Assembly (NCBI RefSeq): GCF_013334205.1
Contig: NZ_CP054424.1
Coordinates: 1,694,001 to 1,758,000, forward strand
DNA from: Rhodoferax sp. BAB1
GTDB lineage: Bacteria; Pseudomonadota; Gammaproteobacteria; Burkholderiales; Burkholderiaceae_C
Length of the DNA: 64,000 nucleotides
Direction of reading: 5' to 3'
Part shown: positions 8,447 through 15,867 of the stretch, one piece after another
Layout of the letters: every line of letters starts with the position of its first letter
Numbering within the stretch: position 1 is the first letter of the stretch
Notes under the pieces: model-generated
Database searches by the model: none
What the model was told of the DNA's origin: nothing
Seen by the model: only the letters and a program-made list of their open reading frames with translations
Translations under genes and position numbers: made by a program

Positions 8447-10138
8447 ATGAACAACCTCAAGGTGCTCGTGCTCGCAGTGATCGGGCTGGCCGTTTCCGGC
8501 TGCGCGAACATGAACTACAACAGCAAGCTGACCAATATCTCGACCGGGATTCTGACCGGCAATGTCAAGGCCAGCCTCGATATGCTGGAAGAGAGCGCGG
8601 GGGGCCCGGACAAGGTGGCGGCCCCCTCCGACAAGGAAGAAAAAAACACCGACAAGCCCAAGGCCGACTCCCGCAAGGACCTGCTCTTCCATATGGAGGC
8701 AGGCCAGCTCAAGCGTCTGGCTGGCAACACGGCTGGCAGTACGGACTCCTGGCTGCTGGCCGACGGTTTCATCAAGACCTGGGAAGACGACCTGAAGCGC
8801 GACCCCAGCAAGCTGCTGGGTGATATTGCCTCCCTGACACTGAACGACACCATGCGAACCTACGAGGGGCGTGACTATGAGAAGGTCATGCTCAACGTCG
8901 GATTGGCACTCAACCATATTGCGCAGAACGACTGGGACAAGGCCCGCGTCGAAATCCGCAAGATGCACGAGCGTCAGGCCCTGATTGCCGACTACCAGGC
9001 CAAGGTGATCGAAAAAGCCAAGGAAGATGCCGAAGGCAAGAAACTCAAGGTCACTTCCTTCAAGGAGCTGGGCGGTTATCCCATCGAGACGCTGGAAGAC
9101 CCGGAGGTGCAGAAACTCGCGAACTCCTACGAGTCCTCCTTCGGCCACTATCTGGCCGGTTATGTGTACGAGAGCCTGGGCGACACTTCGCTGGCGGCTG
9201 CGGGCTACCGCAAAGCCGCAGAGATGATGCCCAATGTCCCGCTGATCGAGGCCGCCCTGCGTGACCTGGACCGCCGCACGGCGCCCCGTGTGGCCCCCCA
9301 GGCCCCTGTCGTGACGCCGCCCAAGGCCCAGGCGGGCAAACGTCCGCCCCTGCGCAACGACCGCGCCAGGCGCAACCAGGTCCAGCAGCCGCCCGCGCCC
9401 GTCGCTCCTGCGGTCGAGGTGAGCGCGCCCGCCGCGCCCGTCGACAACAACTCGCTGCTGGTGGACACCCTGATCATTGCCGAGATGGGACTGGCACCGG
9501 CGGTGGAAACCCAGAAGATCGCCCTCTTGCTGCCGATTCCCTGCCGCAACGGCCTGTGCCCGCAGATGATCGCCCTGTCCTGGCCCGTGGTGCGCCCGGT
9601 CACGCCGGCCTATCCCACCAGCGTCAAGATCAATGCCCAGGATGTGCCCCTGACCTTCATGACCAGCATCAACGCCATGTCGCGTCGCGCCATCTACGAC
9701 GAAATGCCGGCCATCGTGGCCCGGACGTCCATCCGTGCCATCACCAAGGTCGTGGCGCAACAGGCGGTCGATGAAAGCACCAGCCGTGCCGGCGCCGCCC
9801 TGGGGCCCTTCGGCAGCCTGATCTCCATCGCGACCAAGGTGGCCGTGGCGGCCACGGAAGTGGCCGATGAGCGCACCTGGCGCACCCTGCCGGATTCCTA
9901 CTACATTGCCCGTGCCATGCTGCCCCCCGGCAAGCACACGATGTCCGTCAACCTGGGCGGCATCACCCGGCAGTATGAGTTCACGGTCGCGGGCAAGTAT
10001 GCTGTAACCTCCATGCGGGTGACCGGCAATCAGCTCTATGCCCTGAGCCCTGCCACCACCGTGACGTCCAGCGGGGCGGGGATCGGCCAGAGCGGGGTGA
10101 CGGCCGTGGCCCGTACCGGCCTGGAAGCCTTAAAGTAA
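8447..10138 (+). CDS. COG3014-type lipoprotein, first gene of an envelope cluster
   Basis: A 563-residue predicted lipoprotein: MNNLKVLVLAVIGLAVSGC gives a signal peptide with lipobox VSGC and Cys19 as the modified residue. The N-terminal half (about 90-290) is helical and TPR-like, including YLAGYVYESLGDTSLAAAGYRKAAEMMP. A Pro/Ala-rich linker (about 290-335) leads to a C-terminal domain (about 345-563). The family, an uncharacterised lipoprotein group often found with YcfL and LpoB, is recognised from its overall pattern. It lies just upstream of ycfL- and lpoB-like genes, so a role in envelope or peptidoglycan control is inferred. Function is unknown. Confidence 0.75.
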   Translation: MNNLKVLVLAVIGLAVSGCANMNYNSKLTNISTGILTGNVKASLDMLEESAGGPDKVAAPSDKEEKNTDKPKADSRKDLLFHMEAGQLKRLAGNTAGSTDSWLLADGFIKTWEDDLKRDPSKLLGDIASLTLNDTMRTYEGRDYEKVMLNVGLALNHIAQNDWDKARVEIRKMHERQALIADYQAKVIEKAKEDAEGKKLKVTSFKELGGYPIETLEDPEVQKLANSYESSFGHYLAGYVYESLGDTSLAAAGYRKAAEMMPNVPLIEAALRDLDRRTAPRVAPQAPVVTPPKAQAGKRPPLRNDRARRNQVQQPPAPVAPAVEVSAPAAPVDNNSLLVDTLIIAEMGLAPAVETQKIALLLPIPCRNGLCPQMIALSWPVVRPVTPAYPTSVKINAQDVPLTFMTSINAMSRRAIYDEMPAIVARTSIRAITKVVAQQAVDESTSRAGAALGPFGSLISIATKVAVAATEVADERTWRTLPDSYYIARAMLPPGKHTMSVNLGGITRQYEFTVAGKYAVTSMRVTGNQLYALSPATTVTSSGAGIGQSGVTAVARTGLEALK

Positions 10139-10158
10139 AGCCTTTGAAGGAAACGACG

Positions 10159-10545
10159 ATGAAAAAATTCATTCTCATGATCGCTGGCGCAGTGCTGGCG
10201 AGTGCCAGCCTGATGAGCCAGGCCCAGCAGGCCGACACCATCGAGTCCAAGATCGAGCAGATGGGGACACCCAAGTACCTCAAGGTCACGGCCTTGAGCG
10301 CCCGCACCAGGAACAAGCAGCTCGTCCTGAATTTCACCATCAGGAATACGGACGATCGCGACAACAACGCCTACTACCGCGTGCGCTGGCTGGACGAGTC
10401 CGGCGATCGTGTCTGGGACGATGAGCCCTGGAAGCCGATGCTGTTCCACGGCAACCAGAATGTCCAGGTCCGTGCCGTGGCGCCGACCACCAAGGCCAAG
10501 GACTTCATGATCGAGTTCAGCGCCGAAGCAAACCGCCGAAACTGA
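10159..10545 (+). CDS. YcfL family protein (DUF1425)
   Basis: A 128-residue exported protein. Residues 1-22 form a signal peptide (MKKFILMIAGAVLASASLMSQA) without a lipobox cysteine, unlike E. coli YcfL, which is a lipoprotein. The mature part carries the family pattern YYRVRWLDESGDRVWDDEPWKP followed by GNQNVQVRAVAPTTKAKDF, an immunoglobulin-like beta sandwich in known members. The ATG at 10159 follows AAGGAAACGACG and is preferred over 10144. ycfL sits beside lpoB (ycfM) in enterobacteria too, which supports the assignment. Biochemical function is not known. Confidence 0.82.
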   Translation: MKKFILMIAGAVLASASLMSQAQQADTIESKIEQMGTPKYLKVTALSARTRNKQLVLNFTIRNTDDRDNNAYYRVRWLDESGDRVWDDEPWKPMLFHGNQNVQVRAVAPTTKAKDFMIEFSAEANRRN

Positions 10546-10583
10546 TTTTCTCCACTGTATTACCCCAAGACACGAGGTCTCCC

Positions 10584-11180
10584 ATGAACCGGATTTTCAA
10601 GCTTGTCAGTTCCCTGTTTTTCGCCGCACTGCTCTTCGGTTGTGCTGCAACGACCCCGACCGTTGGAGGTTCCGTCTCCTACGGCAACGCGACCGACGTC
10701 GAACAGGTGACCAGTGATTTCGGATCGACCGATCTGCAGCTGATGGCCGAAAAGATGGCCCGCTCGCTGTCTGAATTCTCGGCCGAGAGTTATAAGGACA
10801 AGCCGCTGGTGACCGTGGCCAACGTCAAGAACAAGACCAACGAGTACATCGACACGCGTTCGATCACCGACTCCATCAAGACCCAGATCCTGAAGAGCCG
10901 CGCACTGCGTTTTGCCGTTGACATTGCCGACATGCAGAACCAGACCGACGAACTGACCCGCCAGAACAACAGCGGGCTGTACAAGCGCTCTTCCACCGCC
11001 AGGGTGGGCCAGATGCAGGCCGCCAAATACCGTGTCGAGGGCACGCTGACCTCCATCGTCAAGCGCAACAGCAGCCTGAAGGACGTCTATTACAAGTTCA
11101 CCCTGCAGATGACCGACGTCGAGTCGGGCGAAGTGGTCTGGATGGACGAGAAGGAAATCCGCAAGGTGGCGCAGCGCTGA
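10584..11180 (+). CDS. lpoB: LpoB-like penicillin-binding protein activator (lipoprotein)
   Basis: In enterobacteria LpoB is an outer-membrane lipoprotein that reaches through the periplasm to switch on the synthase PBP1B. This 198-residue protein has a signal peptide with lipobox LFGC (Cys20), a short linker, and the LpoB domain: KPLVTVANVKNKTNEYIDTRSITDSIKTQILKS region, QAAKYRVEGTLTSI, and YYKFTLQMTDVESGEVVWMDEKEIRK. The linker is far shorter than the long disordered linker of E. coli LpoB. It lies 38 bp after the YcfL gene with a GAGGT ribosome site. Partner PBP1B lies outside the window. Confidence 0.87.
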   Translation: MNRIFKLVSSLFFAALLFGCAATTPTVGGSVSYGNATDVEQVTSDFGSTDLQLMAEKMARSLSEFSAESYKDKPLVTVANVKNKTNEYIDTRSITDSIKTQILKSRALRFAVDIADMQNQTDELTRQNNSGLYKRSSTARVGQMQAAKYRVEGTLTSIVKRNSSLKDVYYKFTLQMTDVESGEVVWMDEKEIRKVAQR

Positions 11181-11238
11181 GCGCCGGCAGCGTTGCCTGC
11201 CTTGCAGCAGAGAAGAACACTTACCGTCAAGGTTGCCC

Positions 11239-12111
11239 ATGATGATTCCACGTATTCAACAGAACCTGCTCAGAACGACCTGTCTGGCTGGCCTCTCTCT
11301 TCTTCTGGCGACCCAACCCGTTTGGGCCCAGGACAGCAGCAGGCGAGTCGAGAGCCGGGCGACGGCCAGCAAGTCCAGCACGCAAAACCTGCCCAGGGTG
11401 GCCGTCACCGACCTCTCCTACGAGGAAAAGGTCTCGCAGCATTTCATCAAGTACGACCGCAGCAGCAGCAGCTCTGCCTCGCAGGGTGCCAGCGGCGGGC
11501 CCGGCGGCTATTCCGGCAACAGCCAGATGCAGGCCCAGACCAATGAGCGGCTGGAAACAGGAACGGAAACCCTGATCGATCGCGGCGAACTGCGCAAGTT
11601 CACCGGCGACGTCAAGGGCGAGATCATCAAGTCGCGCAAGTTTCGCCTGACGCAGGGCCGCCCCTGGCTCAAGAAGGATACCGACACCCTGTACGACATC
11701 ATCGCGCGCATCAAGGATGGCTACTATCCCAACGCGGATTACGTCATGTTCGGCACGGTCACATCGGTTGATGCCCGCAAGGAAGCCAGCCCGATCCAGG
11801 GCTCCAGCGCCGTCAACCATGTCCTCGCGTTTGAACTGCTGGTCGAGTTTTCGGTGATCAACACCAAGACCTATGAAATCATCGCCGCCTTCTCTGCGCG
11901 TGGCGAGGGCTCGGACGCCCGGCTGGTCAGCGGCCACGGCGGCGGCTCCTACACCCTGAGCCGCAGCAAGGCCCTGGGCGAGATGTCGCGCTCCCTGGGC
12001 CAGGCGGCGGCGGCCGAACTGGTCTCCCAGCTGGATCAGCCCGACGCTACGGAAACCAAGGCGACGGTCCGCAAAGAAGAGCAAGAGGAAAAAGTCATCA
12101 ACTTCCGCTGA
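11239..12111 (+). CDS. Exported CsgG/LpoB-fold protein
   Basis: A 290-residue secreted protein with a signal peptide ending near VWAQ (about residue 27) and no lipobox. After a Ser/Gly-rich loop (about 75-95) it shows the CsgG/LpoB-like layout: PRVAVTDLSYEEKV, a helix ending SRKFRLTQGRPW, then ADYVMFGTVTSVDAR, LAFELLVEFSVINTKTYEIIAAFSARGEG. This resembles both LpoB next door and the CsgG secretion channel fold; I cannot assign it to a named family. The ATG at 11239 follows AAGG by six bases. It probably belongs to the same envelope operon, 58 bp after lpoB. The linear cysteine needed for CsgG anchoring is absent. Confidence 0.68.
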   Translation: MMIPRIQQNLLRTTCLAGLSLLLATQPVWAQDSSRRVESRATASKSSTQNLPRVAVTDLSYEEKVSQHFIKYDRSSSSSASQGASGGPGGYSGNSQMQAQTNERLETGTETLIDRGELRKFTGDVKGEIIKSRKFRLTQGRPWLKKDTDTLYDIIARIKDGYYPNADYVMFGTVTSVDARKEASPIQGSSAVNHVLAFELLVEFSVINTKTYEIIAAFSARGEGSDARLVSGHGGGSYTLSRSKALGEMSRSLGQAAAAELVSQLDQPDATETKATVRKEEQEEKVINFR

Positions 12112-12160
12112 GGCGATGGCTGGCCTGCACCCCATTTTTTAAAACCAGACGAGATTCACC

Positions 12161-12748
12161 ATGAATAAAACCAAACTTCTGATCACCTGCCTGAGTCTGG
12201 GCGTGGCCTCGATCGCAGCCGCAGCGGATGAGAGCACCCGCAAGGTCTACACACCCGGCGCCTCCAGTGAGCCGTCCAACGTGTACATCGGCTTCAGCCT
12301 CGGCCAGAGCCGCTCCAAGCTGACGACCACACTCAGCAGCAACAATGACCTGGCCTACGGTCTGATGGCCGGCTACCGATTCAACCGGAACTTCTCCGCC
12401 GAAGTGGCCTATGTCGACCTGGGCGAGGTCTCCACCAACGGAACTGTCAAGGGCACGACGGACAGCGTCAGCATCGCCGGTCTCGGTTCGCTGGCCATGA
12501 GCAACAGCACGTCCGTCTTCGGCAAGTTTGGCGTGGCACAAACCAAGACCAGCTGGTCGGCAGCACCTGCTGCGGGTGTTGCCACATCGCAGAAAAAGAC
12601 GGGCCTGCTGGTCGGCACCGGCCTGATGTTCGACGTTGCCAGGAACACCGAACTACGGTTGTCCTACGATCGTTATTTCGTCGGTTCGGACGATCCGGCG
12701 ACAGGCAATGCCCAGGTCCTGTCCCTGGCCGCCGCGTTCCGCTTCTGA
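12161..12748 (+). CDS. Small outer-membrane beta-barrel protein
   Basis: A 195-residue protein with a signal peptide (to about residue 22, IAAAADE) and an eight-strand-like barrel pattern: alternating hydrophobic segments VYIGFSLGQS, LAYGLMAGYRFN, FSAEVAYVDLGE, SVSIAGLGSL, SVFGKFGVA, GLLVGTGLMFDV, TELRLSYDRYFVG, and VLSLAAAFRF. It ends in Phe, the outer-membrane insertion signal. It looks like the OmpA-transmembrane/porin-like OMP-b-brl class. The ligand or role is unknown. It is 49 bp after the CsgG-like gene, behind a GAGATT site, and likely closes the operon that starts at 8447. Confidence 0.75.
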   Translation: MNKTKLLITCLSLGVASIAAAADESTRKVYTPGASSEPSNVYIGFSLGQSRSKLTTTLSSNNDLAYGLMAGYRFNRNFSAEVAYVDLGEVSTNGTVKGTTDSVSIAGLGSLAMSNSTSVFGKFGVAQTKTSWSAAPAAGVATSQKKTGLLVGTGLMFDVARNTELRLSYDRYFVGSDDPATGNAQVLSLAAAFRF

Positions 12749-12777
12749 GGCGCCGCACAGCCGGCAGGAATCGCCCC

Positions 12778-12805
12778 CCCCGAGTCGCTTGCGGGTGACT
12801 CGGGG
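12778..12805 (+). terminator. Stem-loop between the barrel gene and the next exported protein
   Basis: A perfect 9-bp inverted repeat, CCCCGAGTC and GACTCGGGG, with a 10-base loop. No T-run follows, so it may be a Rho-assisted end, a processing signal or an attenuator rather than a classic intrinsic terminator. Confidence 0.45.
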
Positions 12806-12833
12806 CTCCGCATGCAAACACCTGGATCGAGCC

Positions 12834-13274
12834 ATGCCACACGACGATAGGTCCGTCCATTTCAGCCGCCTGCCCCTGGGGCCTGCCTGTCTTCTGCTTG
12901 CCGTGTCCTTGTTGATGCTCTCGCCGCTTCAGGCCAGCGCCAAAGAACCGACTTACGAGGACACGCTGGTCTTTATCGAAGGCAACGCCCGTTACCCGCT
13001 GGTGGAACGTGATCGCCGCTGCGAATTCATGTACCGGGACAACTTCAGGTTTTCAGCCAGGGAATTGAACCCCATCCCGGTCGTCAATGGATGGGGGGCC
13101 CTGTTCAAATGCACACAGGCCAAAAAGTGCATCGATCCGCGCAACTCCGGCACGCTGCAGGGCGAGATCACCATCGAAGCCAAGGACATCAACAAGGCGG
13201 ACAAGGTGGCGCGCGCGGTGGCCCACCTGATCCAGCTCTGTGGTGGCGCCAAGGCCAAGCCGGATCTGTTCTGA
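12834..13274 (+). CDS. Exported small protein with four cysteines, unrecognised
   Basis: A 146-residue protein with an N-terminal hydrophobic export segment (about residues 18-36, ending LQASAKEP). The mature part is about 110 residues with four cysteines (RRCEFMY, ALFKCTQAKKCID, IQLCGG), compatible with two disulfides in the periplasm. The middle YRDNFRFSARELNPI and GTLQGEITIEAKDINKADKVARAVAHLIQL look like mixed alpha/beta. I do not recognise the family. It follows the barrel gene after a stem-loop; it may be a separate transcript or the last member of the envelope group. An upstream in-frame extension to 12636 lies inside the barrel gene and was rejected. Confidence 0.6.
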   Translation: MPHDDRSVHFSRLPLGPACLLLAVSLLMLSPLQASAKEPTYEDTLVFIEGNARYPLVERDRRCEFMYRDNFRFSARELNPIPVVNGWGALFKCTQAKKCIDPRNSGTLQGEITIEAKDINKADKVARAVAHLIQLCGGAKAKPDLF

Positions 13275-13341
13275 CTGAGCAGCACACGGATGCGCCGGTG
13301 ATTTGGGTGACCGGCAGATCCGTCGCCTGAGCGTCCGGGTT

Positions 13342-13833
13342 TCAGGTCACGGTGATACGCCGGCTGACGTCGACCATGCGCAAGGCCACGATGGCACCCA
13401 GCGCCATGGCGAGTGAAAGCGCCACCGTGGGGTGCTTCTTGCCCAGGGCCTCGAAATCCTCCGGGCTCATGGCCCAGACCTTGCAACTGCTGTAGGCGAC
13501 CACCGTGGCGCTGCGCGGCAGGCGCGAGAAGAAGCTGCCCTCGCCCACCACGGTACCCGGCCCCAGGATGGCCAGTTGCATCAGGCCGCTGGCGGTCTTG
13601 ACGTCCACCTTGAGGTTGCCGGACTCCAGGAAGTAGAGGTTGCGGTCCTGCGCGCCCTGCGAGATCAGCAGGTGGCCTCGCTCGTACTGGTGCGGGCGCA
13701 GGTGATCCGCCACGATGTACCAGGACTGCGCCCCCAGATGCTTGGCGAGCACGCCATCCTCGGTATTGCGCGCGATGGCCGTGATGAGGCCGTTGACAGC
13801 ACTGTTCTGCGCTAGCGGATTGAAGGTATTCAT
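13342..13833 (-). CDS. Cyclic-nucleotide-binding domain protein without a DNA-binding domain
   Basis: A 163-residue cytoplasmic protein that is essentially one cNMP/CRP-type beta-roll. Visible are YERGHLLISQGAQDRNLYFLESGNLKV, LAILGPGTVVGEGSFFSRLPRSATVVA (the phosphate-binding cassette region) and a C-terminal helix SLAMALGAIVALRMV. There is no winged-helix domain after it, so it is not a CRP/FNR regulator as it stands. The PBC carries GEGSFFSRLPRSATV, close to the GE...RxAT pattern that binds cAMP or c-di-GMP. The neighbouring divergent-side gene is a diguanylate cyclase on the same strand, suggesting a nucleotide-sensing role, but this is inference. Confidence 0.72.
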   Translation of the reverse strand: MNTFNPLAQNSAVNGLITAIARNTEDGVLAKHLGAQSWYIVADHLRPHQYERGHLLISQGAQDRNLYFLESGNLKVDVKTASGLMQLAILGPGTVVGEGSFFSRLPRSATVVAYSSCKVWAMSPEDFEALGKKHPTVALSLAMALGAIVALRMVDVSRRITVT

Positions 13834-13914
13834 CGGGCGCCCTTTCGAGGTCGGGTCAGCCCCCCGGCAGACCTGTCTCCTGCGCTGCAGTATGTCGGGC
13901 CCGCTACGGGGCTG

Positions 13915-15777
13915 TCAAGCGGGCTTGTCCGCGAACTCGACGCGGTTGCGGCCGCCATCCTTGGCCTGGTAGAGCGCCAGGTCGGCACGCGACAGCACGG
14001 CGTCGGCCGACAGGTCCTCGTCCATGATGGAGGCAATGCCGATGCTGACCGTGATACCGACCTCCTGGCGTCCGAAACTCATGGGATGCTCGGCCAGCTT
14101 GTCGCAGATACGCTCGGCAAAACCCTGGGCGGCCTGCAGACCGCTGCCTGGCAGGATGACGGCAAATTCCTCACCGCCCATGCGGCCGGCGGTGTCGGTG
14201 GCACGCAGTTCGTGACGCAGCAGGTTGGCAAAATGGCGCAGCAGGCTGTCGCCGGCGGCATGGCCGTACTGGTCGTTGACGCGCTTGAAATGGTCGAGGT
14301 CCAGCATCAGCACGCAGGCTTCGCGCGTGGTGCGGCGGCGCACCCGCTCCAGTTCATCCTCCAGCCGATGCAGGAAATGGCGCCGGTTGGGCAAGCCGGT
14401 GAGGGCATCGGTACTGGCCTGCTCACGCAGGTCCGCCTCCATCTTCTTGCGCTCGGTGATATCGATGCGGCTGCCGACGATATAACCGCCCGGCGTGCGA
14501 TGTTCACTGAACAGCAGCCAATGACCGTTGTCCAGTGGCAGTTCATGCGACTTGCCGTCGGGAAACCTGTGCCGCAGTGTCCGCTCTGCCACCCATTGTT
14601 CTTCCCTTCCCTTCGCCTCCACGAAGATGCCGCGCTCGACACCAGCCCGGGTGATCTCTTCGAAGGTCTTGCCAGGAACGATCACGTCCTGGAGAGTGCT
14701 GTAGAGGTTCAGCACCGCCTGGTTACGCATCACCAGCCGGTCGTTCGCGTCATAGATGATGATCCCCGCCGACAGGCTGTCGATCGCTTCCTGGAGCAAT
14801 TCATGCGCCTGCAGGGCCTCCCGCTGCGCGTCCAGCCGCAGGCGTTCGATGCGGTTCACCCGCCACAGCGCAAACCCCAGCGCCAGCGTCATGAGCAGCA
14901 GGCCGGACACCACGATCACGGCGTTGCGGCGCCAGTCGGCCAGGGCGCCGCGCTCGGCCAGCCCGACCACCAGATAGAAGGGGTAGCTGTCGAGCTTGCG
15001 AAAACCATAGAGGCGGTACTCGCCGTCGGTCACGGCCCGGAAACGGTCGCGACCGCCCACCTCGCCGGCGTCGATGCGCTGCTGGATGACATTGCGCACG
15101 GGCTTGTTGAGCTCGCCTTCGATGTTCGGATGACGGATGACCAGCTTGTGGTCGTCGCTGCGTCGCATGAAAATCACGCTGCCGACCGGGATCTGCAACT
15201 GCCCGAAGCCCCGGGCAATCTGTTCCAGGTTCAGGGTGGCGGTCAGCACCGCCTGCAGCCGTCCGCCGGCATCGCGCACGGGCACATAAACCGCGACCGA
15301 TTGCTGGCCGGTGACGATGCCGCGTATCGAGTCGGAAAAGGCGATGGTCGCCTGCGGGTCGCGCTTGAGCAACTGGAACCCGGCCCGCATGGCGATGCTG
15401 CGGCGCTGTGAGGCTGGCGTCATCGACGTTGTGTCGTAGAGAAAGTCACCCTCGCCATCCCAGACGAAATAGGCCCCAACTTCGGGGAAATTGCGGGTAT
15501 ACGACTGCAGGGTGGCTTCGAGTTGTGCGCGGTAACGCGGTACGGCCTGCCGGTTCAGCGCTGCCGCTGGCAGTTGGGCCGCGATGCTGTACAGATTGGC
15601 ATCGATGCGCCGCAAGGTGGCCGTGAACTGGCCATGAAGCGCCCCGGCCAGGTTGTCGGCATTGTCGATGGCGCGGTTGACCGCCGCGCCATGACTCTGG
15701 TACAGCAACCAGCCCAGCATCAGGGCAAGCACGAGCACGCCTGAGACCAGGATCCGTAGCAGGGATCGATGATTCAT
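13915..15777 (-). CDS. Membrane-bound diguanylate cyclase with periplasmic sensor, PAS and GGDEF domains
   Basis: A 620-residue signalling protein that should make c-di-GMP from GTP. Order: transmembrane helix (about 9-27), a periplasmic Cache-like sensor (about 30-285, with YFVWDGEGDFLYDT and VAVYVPVRDAGG), transmembrane helix (about 288-308), a PAS domain (about 330-450) and a GGDEF domain (about 460-618). The active-site loop is GGEEF (534-538), with an inhibitory RxxD site RATD (525-528) five residues before it, so product feedback is expected. No EAL domain follows. It lies 81 bp upstream of the cNMP-binding gene on the same strand. Confidence 0.92.
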   Translation of the reverse strand: MNHRSLLRILVSGVLVLALMLGWLLYQSHGAAVNRAIDNADNLAGALHGQFTATLRRIDANLYSIAAQLPAAALNRQAVPRYRAQLEATLQSYTRNFPEVGAYFVWDGEGDFLYDTTSMTPASQRRSIAMRAGFQLLKRDPQATIAFSDSIRGIVTGQQSVAVYVPVRDAGGRLQAVLTATLNLEQIARGFGQLQIPVGSVIFMRRSDDHKLVIRHPNIEGELNKPVRNVIQQRIDAGEVGGRDRFRAVTDGEYRLYGFRKLDSYPFYLVVGLAERGALADWRRNAVIVVSGLLLMTLALGFALWRVNRIERLRLDAQREALQAHELLQEAIDSLSAGIIIYDANDRLVMRNQAVLNLYSTLQDVIVPGKTFEEITRAGVERGIFVEAKGREEQWVAERTLRHRFPDGKSHELPLDNGHWLLFSEHRTPGGYIVGSRIDITERKKMEADLREQASTDALTGLPNRRHFLHRLEDELERVRRRTTREACVLMLDLDHFKRVNDQYGHAAGDSLLRHFANLLRHELRATDTAGRMGGEEFAVILPGSGLQAAQGFAERICDKLAEHPMSFGRQEVGITVSIGIASIMDEDLSADAVLSRADLALYQAKDGGRNRVEFADKPA

Positions 15778-15867
15778 GGTGGTGCGGGGCTTCGAACGAC
15801 GTCCTGTGGCAAGCTTAACTGATAAACCCCTGAGGGCATAGGCCCGGACGCCGCCGCCAGGCGGCTC

